From Sphingopyxis sp. (GTDB lineage Bacteria; Pseudomonadota; Alphaproteobacteria; Sphingomonadales; Sphingomonadaceae): a stretch of DNA of 32,327 nt. The notes under the pieces are model-generated. The model had not been told where the DNA came from and searched no databases. It saw only the letters and a list, made by a program, of their open reading frames with translations. The stretch spans positions 1 to 32,327 of the forward strand of contig NZ_JAEMQX010000037.1 in assembly GCF_016463645.1 (NCBI RefSeq), given 5' to 3'. The translations under genes were made by a program, and so were the position numbers. Positions 1 to 7,314 of the stretch are shown here, in pieces. Positions within the stretch are counted from its first letter, which is position 1; each line of letters opens with the position of its first letter.

Positions 1-99
1 ACAACAACCCGTCGCCCGATGCCAGCCGAGTTATAACGTCGGTGGCCTCGGGTTCGCCGGGATGACGACATTGGGCAGGCGGCGCGTTAAAGACCGGGC

Positions 100-1191
100 A
101 TGAGAATCGCCGTCTTTACTGTCGCGCTGATCGCGGCTCTCGCCGTCACCCCATCCCGCGCCCAGACCGGAGACGCCTACGCCCCGGCACGTGCGATCGT
201 CGCCGACATCGGCAGGATCGTCACGCCCAACGGAGTGCAGGAAACCTTCGAGATCACGCTCGGCGGCGCACGGCAGGTGGTCAACGTCCGCGGATCGGAC
301 CGCGAAAATCCCATCCTCATCTTCGTCCACGGTGGCCCCGGAGCGGTCGAAATGCCCTTCGCTTGGGCGTTTCAGCGGCCGTGGGAGGATGTCTTCACCG
401 TCGTCCAGTACGACCAGCGCGGCGCGGGACGCAGCTATCCGCTGAATGACCCGAAGACGCTCGCTCCGACGATGACGCCCGAACGTTACCGCGACGACGC
501 CATCGAACTGATCGAACTGCTGAGGAAGCGTTACGGCAAGCGCAAGGTCGTGCTGCTGGGGCACAGTTGGGGCTCGATCGTCGGCCTGTCGGTCGCGGTG
601 AAACGCCCCGACCTGCTCTACGCCTATGTCGGTGTCGGTCAGGGCATCGATTTTCGCGAAGGCGAGAAGGCCGGCATGGCGTGGACGCGTGCGAAGGCGC
701 TCGCTGCGGGCGACAAGGCGGCGGTGGCAGCCATCGATGCACTCGCGCCTTATCCGCAAGGCGAGTTCACGATTGCCAAGGCCGACGGCTGGCGCAAATT
801 TGCGATCCCCTATGGCTCGCTCATCCATAACAAGCCCGACCTCGAATATTATTTCCGGACCCCGCGCCTCTCGCCCGAATATACGGCAACCGACATAGAG
901 GCGTGGGGCAAGGGCAGCGAGTTTTCGGTGACGACGCTCTGGCCGCGCCTCGCCGACGTCAGCTTCACGAAGGTGAGGAAGGTGGATGTGCCGCTCGTCT
1001 TCCTGCTCGGACGGCATGATTATACTGTCCCTTCGCCTGTGGCCGCCCACTGGTTCGAACAGGTTGAAGCACCCTCGAAGAAGCTCGTCTGGCTCGAACA
1101 TTCGGCGCATATGCCGATGGTCGAGGAGCCGGGGCATTTCTTCGCCGCGCTGCTTCGCGACGTGCTGCCGCTGACGAAAGACAAGAAATGA
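100..1191 (+). CDS. Secreted alpha/beta hydrolase, peptidase S33 (proline iminopeptidase-like)
   Basis: A 363-residue alpha/beta-hydrolase. Residues 1-21 look like a Sec signal peptide: a hydrophobic core ending in a small-residue site before QTGDA, so the enzyme probably acts in the periplasm or outside. The HGGPG oxyanion motif at residues 77-81 is typical of the proline iminopeptidase/S33 group. A nucleophile elbow GHSWGS places the catalytic serine at Ser156, and Asp307 (GRHDY) and His337 (SAHMP) complete a plausible triad. The substrate cannot be read from sequence; hydrolysis of a small peptide, amide or ester is the family expectation. The ATG start gives the signal peptide directly. 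The stop overlaps the start of the next gene by 4 nt (ATGA), so the two are probably translationally coupled. The 99 nt before it hold nothing I can assign. Confidence 0.88.
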   Translation: MRIAVFTVALIAALAVTPSRAQTGDAYAPARAIVADIGRIVTPNGVQETFEITLGGARQVVNVRGSDRENPILIFVHGGPGAVEMPFAWAFQRPWEDVFTVVQYDQRGAGRSYPLNDPKTLAPTMTPERYRDDAIELIELLRKRYGKRKVVLLGHSWGSIVGLSVAVKRPDLLYAYVGVGQGIDFREGEKAGMAWTRAKALAAGDKAAVAAIDALAPYPQGEFTIAKADGWRKFAIPYGSLIHNKPDLEYYFRTPRLSPEYTATDIEAWGKGSEFSVTTLWPRLADVSFTKVRKVDVPLVFLLGRHDYTVPSPVAAHWFEQVEAPSKKLVWLEHSAHMPMVEEPGHFFAALLRDVLPLTKDKK

Positions 1192-1538
1192 CCGCCTATC
1201 TCGCACCGATCGGACTGCTGTTCGTATCGAACATTTTCATGACCTTTGCGTGGTACGGACAGCTCGGCGCGGTGTCGCGGCCGATCTGGCTGGCGGTGCT
1301 GATCGCGTGGGGAATCGCCTTCTTCGAATATTGCCTCGTCATTCCCGCGAACCGCATCGGCTATGGCGCGTACAGCGCCGCCGAACTCAAGACCTTGCAA
1401 GAAGTGATCACGCTGATCATATTCGCCGGGTTCGCGGTCTTCTGGCTCGGTGAGAAGCTGACCCTGAACCATCTCGTCGGCTTCGGACTGATCGCGGCGG
1501 GGGCGTTCTTCATCTTCAAGGGACCGATTGCGGTCTGA
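1188..1538 (+). CDS. DMT-family/DUF486 small membrane protein
   Basis: A 116-residue, very hydrophobic protein with about four membrane-spanning segments (roughly residues 5-25, 32-50, 67-88 and 93-112). The length, the charged EKLT turn before the last helix and the closing FIFKGPIAV-like tail match the DUF486 family, a four-helix branch related to small multidrug-resistance/DMT transporters. No substrate has been established for that family as far as I know. It starts inside the stop codon of the upstream hydrolase (ATGA overlap) and ends 17 nt before nspC, so the three genes probably share one transcript. An inner-membrane location is inferred from hydrophobicity. Confidence 0.8.
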   Translation: MTAYLAPIGLLFVSNIFMTFAWYGQLGAVSRPIWLAVLIAWGIAFFEYCLVIPANRIGYGAYSAAELKTLQEVITLIIFAGFAVFWLGEKLTLNHLVGFGLIAAGAFFIFKGPIAV

Positions 1539-1555
1539 CAGGATTTTACAGCGAC

Positions 1556-2728
1556 ATGGAAACCCGTGCCGGCGATCCCGGAGCCTTTGCCCGCTTCGAC
1601 CTGACCCGCGTCCCCTCCCCGGCCTTCGTGGTCGATGCCGCGAAAGTGCGCGCGAACCTCGCGCTGCTTCGCCATATCGGCGACGCGTCGGGCGCGCGCG
1701 TGCTTGCGGCGCTCAAGGCCTTTTCGATGTGGCCGCTGGGATCGACCGTCGCGGGCTATCTCGACGGCGTCTGTGCCTCGGGCCTGTACGAAGCGAAGCT
1801 CGGCCGCAGCGAATATGGCGGCGAAGTCGCCACCTATTGCGCGGGCTACAAGGAAGCCGACCTGCCCGAGATCGCGGCGCTGTCGGATCACCTCATCTTC
1901 AATTCGCCGGGGCAGATCACGCGCTTCCGCCCGTTGCTCGACGAATTGCGCGCGAAGGGCGAGACGTTCGACATTGGCCTGCGCATCAACCCGATGCACA
2001 GCGAGGGCGAGGTCGCGAAATATGATCCCGCCGCGCCATGCAGCCGCCTCGGCTTCCCGATCAGCCAGCTATTGCCCGAACATATGGAGGGCGTCGACGG
2101 CGTCCATATGCACAGCCTCTGCGAACAGGATTTCCCGCCCCTGCAGCGGACCTGGAACGCGGTGCAGCCGATGCTCCGCCCCTTCTTCAGCCAGCTCAAA
2201 TGGATCAACTTCGGCGGTGGCCATCATGTGACGCGCGCCGATTATCAGGTCGACGACCTCATCGCCTTTCTCAAGCAGGTGCGCGCCGCGACCGATTGCG
2301 ACGTGATGATCGAGCCCGGCGAGGCGATCGCGCTCGATGCGGGCATCCTCGTCGGCGAAATCCTCGACCTGTTCGACAACGGCATGCCGATCGGGATCAC
2401 CGACATTTCGGCGACCTGCCATATGCCCGACGTCATCGAGGCGCCCTATCGTCCGGCAATGCTCGACGAAGGGAGCGAGGGCATGGCGACGCGTCTTGGC
2501 GGCCCGTCGTGCCTCGCGGGCGACGTCATCGGCGACTATCGCCTGCCCGGCGGCGCACGCATCGGCCAGCGCTTCGCCTTCCTCGACCAGGCGCATTATT
2601 CGATGGTCAAGACCAACACCTTCAACGGCGTGCCGCTGCCGTCGATCTGGCTGTGGGACAGCGAGAGCGACGAACTGGGGCTGGTCCGCGAATTCGGCTA
2701 CGAGGATTTCAAGACGCGGCTGGGGTGA
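1556..2728 (+). CDS. nspC: Carboxynorspermidine/carboxyspermidine decarboxylase
   Basis: A 390-residue fold-type III PLP decarboxylase. The N-terminal PSPAFVVD stretch followed by ALKAFS, with the PLP lysine at Lys54, and the late GGPSCLAGD motif are characteristic of NspC rather than of ornithine or diaminopimelate decarboxylase. NspC removes the carboxyl group from carboxynorspermidine or carboxyspermidine, the last step of the aspartate-semialdehyde-dependent route to norspermidine or spermidine. In alphaproteobacteria the product is usually spermidine. The normal partner, a saccharopine-dehydrogenase-like carboxy(nor)spermidine synthase, is not in the window. The ATG at 1556 has only a weak AGGA about 12 nt upstream. 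The last 20 nt overlap the 3' end of the convergent reductase gene. Cytoplasmic. Confidence 0.9.
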   Translation: METRAGDPGAFARFDLTRVPSPAFVVDAAKVRANLALLRHIGDASGARVLAALKAFSMWPLGSTVAGYLDGVCASGLYEAKLGRSEYGGEVATYCAGYKEADLPEIAALSDHLIFNSPGQITRFRPLLDELRAKGETFDIGLRINPMHSEGEVAKYDPAAPCSRLGFPISQLLPEHMEGVDGVHMHSLCEQDFPPLQRTWNAVQPMLRPFFSQLKWINFGGGHHVTRADYQVDDLIAFLKQVRAATDCDVMIEPGEAIALDAGILVGEILDLFDNGMPIGITDISATCHMPDVIEAPYRPAMLDEGSEGMATRLGGPSCLAGDVIGDYRLPGGARIGQRFAFLDQAHYSMVKTNTFNGVPLPSIWLWDSESDELGLVREFGYEDFKTRLG

Positions 2729-4367
2729 TCTCCGCCAGCGCCTGGTGGATGTCGCTGACCACGACCGACCCCTCGCCGACCGACGAAGCGACGCGTTTCA
2801 CCGATCCCTTGCGGACGTCGCCGACGGCATAGATGCGCGGCCAGCTCGTCTCGAACCGGCTCGGCATGCGGTCGAGCGACCAGCCCGCCTTGACCAGTTC
2901 CAGCGGCGCGATATCGGTACCGGTCTTCACGAAGCCGCGTTCGTCGCACACCATTTCCTTGGGCAACCAAGTCGTGTTCGGGCTTGCGCCGAGGAAGAGG
3001 AACAGGAAACCGCAGTCGCAATGATCCTCGGCCCCGGTCTCGCGGCAGCGATAGGTCAGCCCTGCCAGATGCTCCTCGCCGTGGAGCGCGACGACGTCGG
3101 TCGACGGAATGATCTCGATATTCGGATGCTCCTCGAGCCGCCTGACCAGATATTCGGACATCGTCTCGCGCAGGCTCGACCGGCGGAAAATGACATGGAC
3201 CTTCTTCGCGACGCTCGCGAGATAGATCGCCCCCTGCCCCGCCGAATTGCCCGATCCGACGATCGTCACCTCGGCATTGCCGCAGAGCTGCGCCTCCATC
3301 GGCGTCGCGCCATAATAGATGCCGCGGCCTTCGTAGGCTTCGATACCCTCGATCGGCAGGCTCTGATATTTTGCGCCGCTCGCGACGACCACCGCGCGAC
3401 TCCTGAGCTTGCGCCCGTCGGCGAGATGCAGGCAATAGGCGTCGCCGTCGCGGTTGATCGACGCGGCGCGTACCGGCGAAACCAGCCGCGCCCCGAACTT
3501 CTGTGCCTGCACCGTGGCGCGCCGCGCGAGTTCGTTCCCCGAAATGCCGGTCGGGAAACCGAGATAATTTTCGATCTTCGACGAGGTTCCCGCCTGCCCG
3601 CCGGGCGCGAACGAATCGAGCGCGATCACCGTCAGTCCCTCGGATGCCGCATAGACCGCCGCCGCGAGCCCGCCCGGGCCGCTGCCGACGACGAGTACGT
3701 CGGCCGTCGCGCCATCGGGCAGCAGGTCGAGCCCGAGCCCCGCCGCCAATTGCTCGGGCGTCGGCTGGACCAATACTTCGGCCGCACCGAGAATCGCCAC
3801 CGGAAGCTGCTCCTCGCTCAGCCCGCGCTCGGTCAGAAGATGCGCGGCAACGGGGCCGTCGGCAGGATCGAACCAGCGGTGCGCGACGCCATGCTTCATC
3901 AGGAGGTCGCGCATCGCATAGACGCTGCGGTCCATTGCCGCGCCGATGATGATCGTCACCGCAAAACCGCGATGTTTGCTGAACTCGCGCCGCGCCGACA
4001 AGATGCGGACGAAGATATCCGAAAAATGACTGTTGCCTGCGATCAGCCGCTGGAAATCGCCATGTGCGATCCGCAATATGTCGCCGTCGGCGCCCATTTC
4101 GACACGCGACAGATGGCGCTGCCCGGTCAACACCGACAGGTCGCCCGCGAACTGCCCGTGCTCCATCCAGCCGACGCGTTTGCGCCCTTCGTCGGTCGAC
4201 GCAAAAATGTCGGTGTGCCCCGACAGGGTGACGATGCAATCGGGCGCCATCGCGCCTTCCTCGACCAGCAGGTCGCCCGCCTTGTGCGACTCGACGGTAC
4301 CGAAGCCGCGCAGTTCGTCCAGTTCCGCGTCGGTAAATGTGTGATTGACCTCGGCGCGAGAAACCAT
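2709..4367 (-). CDS. Cyclic-nucleotide-binding / glutaredoxin-like / thioredoxin-reductase-like fusion
   Basis: A 552-residue, three-part protein. Residues about 10-125 are a Crp-like nucleotide-binding barrel; the segment at 71-87 resembles a phosphate-binding cassette but has Asp where Glu is usual. Residues about 137-212 look like a glutaredoxin fold whose CPYC motif is replaced by DRSVY. Residues 223-550 are a thioredoxin-reductase-like flavoprotein with an FAD motif GSGPGG (228-233), an NADPH motif GSGNSAG (371-377), an FRRSSLR stretch (394-400) and a late GDVR FAD motif. The redox CATC site of true TrxB is replaced by YYGATPMEAQLC (351-362). It is therefore an NAD(P)H-dependent flavoprotein of unknown acceptor. 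I chose the ATG at 4365-4367, where the Crp-like domain begins; an upstream in-frame start at 4460 adds 31 unconserved-looking residues. It is divergent from the decarboxylase leader and overlaps nspC tail-to-tail by 20 nt. Confidence 0.82.
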   Translation of the reverse strand: MVSRAEVNHTFTDAELDELRGFGTVESHKAGDLLVEEGAMAPDCIVTLSGHTDIFASTDEGRKRVGWMEHGQFAGDLSVLTGQRHLSRVEMGADGDILRIAHGDFQRLIAGNSHFSDIFVRILSARREFSKHRGFAVTIIIGAAMDRSVYAMRDLLMKHGVAHRWFDPADGPVAAHLLTERGLSEEQLPVAILGAAEVLVQPTPEQLAAGLGLDLLPDGATADVLVVGSGPGGLAAAVYAASEGLTVIALDSFAPGGQAGTSSKIENYLGFPTGISGNELARRATVQAQKFGARLVSPVRAASINRDGDAYCLHLADGRKLRSRAVVVASGAKYQSLPIEGIEAYEGRGIYYGATPMEAQLCGNAEVTIVGSGNSAGQGAIYLASVAKKVHVIFRRSSLRETMSEYLVRRLEEHPNIEIIPSTDVVALHGEEHLAGLTYRCRETGAEDHCDCGFLFLFLGASPNTTWLPKEMVCDERGFVKTGTDIAPLELVKAGWSLDRMPSRFETSWPRIYAVGDVRKGSVKRVASSVGEGSVVVSDIHQALAEITPAAS

Positions 4368-4479
4368 GGCGGGAGCGTCCTTTCCGATCGACTTGTACAA
4401 TATCCCTAGCGAGGCACCGGACCTTTGTCTTGTGTCTCGCTTTTGCGCCGGTCGGCGCACGTCAGCCCCGTTTCGGCGC

Positions 4480-4628
4480 GCGTGTTACCGCAGCGTTACA
4501 AAATTGCGCGATAGGGTCTTTACAGGGGGGAACCCCCTGCATATATCGCACCCCCGCTGCCCCAGGGGGACTTCCAATAACCGCAAGGCAGCCTTTGTGT
4601 TGAACGTTATTTTTGGGGGTCCCTTGAG
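4480..4628 (+). promoter_or_regulatory. Structured leader upstream of the PLP decarboxylase (speF-motif candidate)
   Basis: The 261-nt gap between the divergent reductase and decarboxylase genes is rich in complementary G and C runs on the decarboxylase side. CAGGGGG (4523-4529) and CCCCCTG (4533-4539) form a perfect 7-bp hairpin with a GAA loop. CCCCC (4551-4555) can pair with GGGGG (4565-4569). ACCCCC (4550-4555) is also complementary to GGGGGT (4615-4620), the run just before the TTG start, so alternative folds could hide or expose the ribosome-binding region. The speF motif (Rfam) is a known conserved leader before ornithine decarboxylase genes in alphaproteobacteria. Assigning this leader to it is inference from position and structure, not from a model search. 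The 5' boundary is approximate. Confidence 0.5.
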
Positions 4629-5822
4629 TTGCACCAGCATCATAGCGCCCACGGGCTGATTCAGGCACTTTCGCCGGTCGAACCTGTTACGCTTGTCCGC
4701 CCGCACGCCGCGCGGCGCGCAGCGCGTTTCTTCATCGAGCGATTTCCCGGCACGACCATGTATGCGGTCAAGGCGAATCCATCGCCCGACCTGCTGCGCG
4801 TGCTGTGGGATTCGGGAGTCACGCACTATGACGTCGCCTCGATTGCCGAGGTGCGTCTGGTCGCCCGCACGCTTCCCGAAGCGACGCTCTGCTTCATGCA
4901 TCCGGTAAAGGCCGAGGAAGCGATTTCCGAAGCCTATTGGAAGCACGGCGTGCGCACCTTCTCGCTCGACACGCTCGACGAACTCGAAAAGATCGTCCGC
5001 GCCACCGAGGGTGCGCAGGATCTGAACCTGCTCGTGCGCCTCCGCGTCTCGTCGGATCACTCGAAGCTCAGCCTCGCCGCCAAGTTCGGTGCCGAAGCCG
5101 ACGAAGTCGTCGAACTGCTGATGGCGACCCGTCAGGCGGCCGATGCGCTCGGCATCTGCTTCCACGTCGGCAGCCAGGCGATGACGCCGCATGCCTATGC
5201 GCAGGCGATGGAACGCGTCCGCGCGGCGATCGTCGCGGCGTCGGTCACCGTCGACATCGTCGATGTCGGCGGCGGCTTCCCGTCGTCCTATCCGGGCATG
5301 GAGCCCCCGCCGCTCGACGCCTATTTCGAGACGATCCATCGCAGCTTCGAAAGCCTGCCGATCAGCTATTCGGCAGAACTATGGTGCGAACCGGGCCGCG
5401 CGCTGTCGGCCGAGTACAGCTCGCTGATCGTGCGCGTCGAAAAGCGCCGCGGCGAGGAACTGTACATCAACGACGGCGCATATGGTGCGCTGTTCGATGC
5501 CGCGCATGTCGGCTGGCGCTTCCCTGTCACGCTGCAGCGCGACGGCGAGAGCGACGCCGAAATGGTGCCGTTCAGCTTCTATGGCCCGACCTGCGATGAT
5601 CTCGACCATATGGCGGGCCCCTTCTTCCTGCCGGCGGATATCAAGGCGGGCGATTTCATCGAAATCGGCATGCTCGGCGCCTATGGCTGTGCGATGCGGA
5701 CTAAGTTCAACGGTTTCGGCGCCGACGAGACCCATGTCGTCAGCGACGAACCGATGGTCAGCCTCTACACCGGCGAAGTCGAACAGGAACGCCGCAGCGC
5801 GACGGTGACCAAGCTGTTCTGA
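4629..5822 (+). CDS. Group IV PLP decarboxylase (ornithine/lysine decarboxylase type)
   Basis: A 397-residue alanine-racemase-fold decarboxylase that makes a diamine, probably putrescine from ornithine, for polyamine synthesis. YAVKAN carries the PLP lysine (Lys48), HVGSQ and GGGFP bind cofactor phosphate, WCEPGRAL is the EPGR motif, and GPTCDDLD supplies the catalytic Cys322 and Asp323 across the dimer interface. No ATG or GTG is available near the conserved N-terminus. The frame is open back to 4581 and the TTG at 4629 gives HQHHSAHG, the expected start of the family, with a G-rich run (4615-4620) as the likely ribosome-binding region. A TTG start suggests low basal translation. The gene is preceded by a structured leader and followed by an intrinsic terminator, so it is probably a single-gene unit. 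Ornithine versus lysine preference is not resolved. Confidence 0.9.
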   Translation: MHQHHSAHGLIQALSPVEPVTLVRPHAARRAARFFIERFPGTTMYAVKANPSPDLLRVLWDSGVTHYDVASIAEVRLVARTLPEATLCFMHPVKAEEAISEAYWKHGVRTFSLDTLDELEKIVRATEGAQDLNLLVRLRVSSDHSKLSLAAKFGAEADEVVELLMATRQAADALGICFHVGSQAMTPHAYAQAMERVRAAIVAASVTVDIVDVGGGFPSSYPGMEPPPLDAYFETIHRSFESLPISYSAELWCEPGRALSAEYSSLIVRVEKRRGEELYINDGAYGALFDAAHVGWRFPVTLQRDGESDAEMVPFSFYGPTCDDLDHMAGPFFLPADIKAGDFIEIGMLGAYGCAMRTKFNGFGADETHVVSDEPMVSLYTGEVEQERRSATVTKLF

Positions 5823-5845
5823 CGGACGCAAAACCGGGAAACAGG

Positions 5846-5883
5846 AGGGCCGGCGCAGCGATGCGACCGGCCCTTTCGCTTTT
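5846..5883 (+). terminator. Intrinsic terminator of the decarboxylase gene
   Basis: AGGGCCGG (5846-5853) pairs perfectly with CCGGCCCT (5867-5874). Inside, CGCA and TGCG extend the stem by 4 bp around a GCGA loop, with one bulged A at 5866. The hairpin is followed by TTCGCTTTT. It lies 24 nt after the decarboxylase stop and before the MFS gene, as expected for a rho-independent terminator. Confidence 0.85.
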
Positions 5884-5910
5884 GGAAGCGCGCGCTAGAT
5901 TGCGCTGCCC

Positions 5911-7242
5911 ATGCAGCCCTTCCATCATCTCCTCGCCAACAATCTGATCGCCAACATCACCAATTTCACGGTGTGGTTCGCGCTGACCTTCTGGACCTTC
6001 CTCGAAACGCAATCGGTGTTCGCGACGGGGATGATCGCGGGCATCTATCTTGTGCTGACGGCGATGCTCGGCGTCTGGTTCGGCAGCCTTGTCGACCATC
6101 ATGGCAAGCGCAACATGATGCTGGTGTCGAGTATCGCGTCCCTCCTCCTTTACACGGGCGCGCTCGGCGGATTCCTGCTCGACCCCGACATCCGCGGCGC
6201 CGAAACACGAAGCCTGACGCTCTGGCTCTTCATCCTCGTGTCGATGCTGGCCGTGATCGTCGGCAATATCCGCATGATCGCGCTGCCGACGCTCGTCACA
6301 CTGCTGGTGCCCGAGGACCGCCGCGACAAGGCGAACGGGCTCGTCGGCATGGTCGGCGGCATCGGTTTCCTGACCACCTCGGCGATCAGCGGCTTCCTCG
6401 TCGCATGGGGCGGCATGGCCGGCACATTGATCTTTGCGATCGCCTTTTCGCTGGTGGCGATAGCGCACCTGCTCTTCATCCGCGTCGACGAACCGCGCGA
6501 TGCGGGCGGCGACGCCGAACCGCGCCGTATCGATCTCGCCGGAACCTTCCGCGTCGTTCTCGCCATTCCGGGGCTCTTCGCGCTGATCCTCTTCTCGTCG
6601 TTCAACAATCTCCTCGGCGGCGTCTTCATGGCGCTGATGGATGCCTATGGCCTGTCGCTGATGAAGGTCGAGGAATGGGGCCTGCTATGGGCGGTCATAT
6701 CGTGCGCCTTCATCCTCAGCGGCGTCGTGATCGCACGCACCGGACTGGGCGCCAACCCGGTGCGGACCCTGCTTCTCGTCAATCTCGGCGCCTGGATCGT
6801 CGCCGTCTTCTTCACCGTCCAGTCGTCGATCCTGCTACTCGCGGTCGGCTGCTTCATCTGGATGTTCCTCGGCCCCTATGCCGAGGCGGCCGAGCAGACG
6901 ACGCTGCAAAAGGTCGTGCCGTTCGAGCGGCAGGGCCGGGTCTTCGGCTTCGCCCAGTCGGTCGAACTCGCCGCCTCGCCGCTGACCGCCTTCCTGATCG
7001 CACCGCTGACCCAGTTCGTCTTCGTCCCGCTGATGACGACCGGATGGGGCGCCGACGCGATCGGCGACTGGTATGGCCGCGGTCCCGAACGCGGCATCGC
7101 GATCGTCTTTTCGATCGCCGGCCTGCTCGGTGTGCTCGCGACGATCGCTGCATTCCGGTCGCGATCCTATCGCAGCATATCAGCCGCCTATGCCGCCGGC
7201 AGCGACGGCGAAGCAGGCGGGCTGGCGGAACAGCCGACCTGA
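5911..7242 (+). CDS. Major facilitator superfamily transporter
   Basis: A 443-residue inner-membrane protein with about 12 hydrophobic segments. The first loop carries GSLVDHHGKRNMM, the MFS motif-A type sequence (G-x3-D-x2-G-(K/R)-R) between helices 2 and 3. The overall layout resembles the MFS drug/metabolite exporters annotated in alphaproteobacteria; the substrate cannot be inferred. The start at 5911 is the first ATG and leads straight into the first helix; no strong Shine-Dalgarno is visible. It lies 27 nt beyond the decarboxylase terminator, so it should have its own promoter. The 72-nt gap to the CoA-transferase gene contains no terminator-like hairpin that I can see, so they may be co-transcribed. 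Confidence 0.87.
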   Translation: MQPFHHLLANNLIANITNFTVWFALTFWTFLETQSVFATGMIAGIYLVLTAMLGVWFGSLVDHHGKRNMMLVSSIASLLLYTGALGGFLLDPDIRGAETRSLTLWLFILVSMLAVIVGNIRMIALPTLVTLLVPEDRRDKANGLVGMVGGIGFLTTSAISGFLVAWGGMAGTLIFAIAFSLVAIAHLLFIRVDEPRDAGGDAEPRRIDLAGTFRVVLAIPGLFALILFSSFNNLLGGVFMALMDAYGLSLMKVEEWGLLWAVISCAFILSGVVIARTGLGANPVRTLLLVNLGAWIVAVFFTVQSSILLLAVGCFIWMFLGPYAEAAEQTTLQKVVPFERQGRVFGFAQSVELAASPLTAFLIAPLTQFVFVPLMTTGWGADAIGDWYGRGPERGIAIVFSIAGLLGVLATIAAFRSRSYRSISAAYAAGSDGEAGGLAEQPT

Positions 7243-7314
7243 CGACGAAGCCTCTTTCGTTTTACTTTGCAATCATTCTATCCTGCCGGCCCAACAGGGA
7301 GAGGACGCGCGCAT

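Noticed and set aside
2337-4409. Open frame of 690 codons on the plus strand
   Set aside because: It lies out of frame over nspC and antisense to the fusion reductase; no motifs and an Arg/Ala-rich composition.
4345-4596. Longer reading frame starting at 4345 that leads into the small frame before the decarboxylase
   Set aside because: Most of it overlaps the 5' end of the fusion reductase and the untranslated leader and has no protein-like character; only the last 20 codons have a plausible ribosome-binding site.
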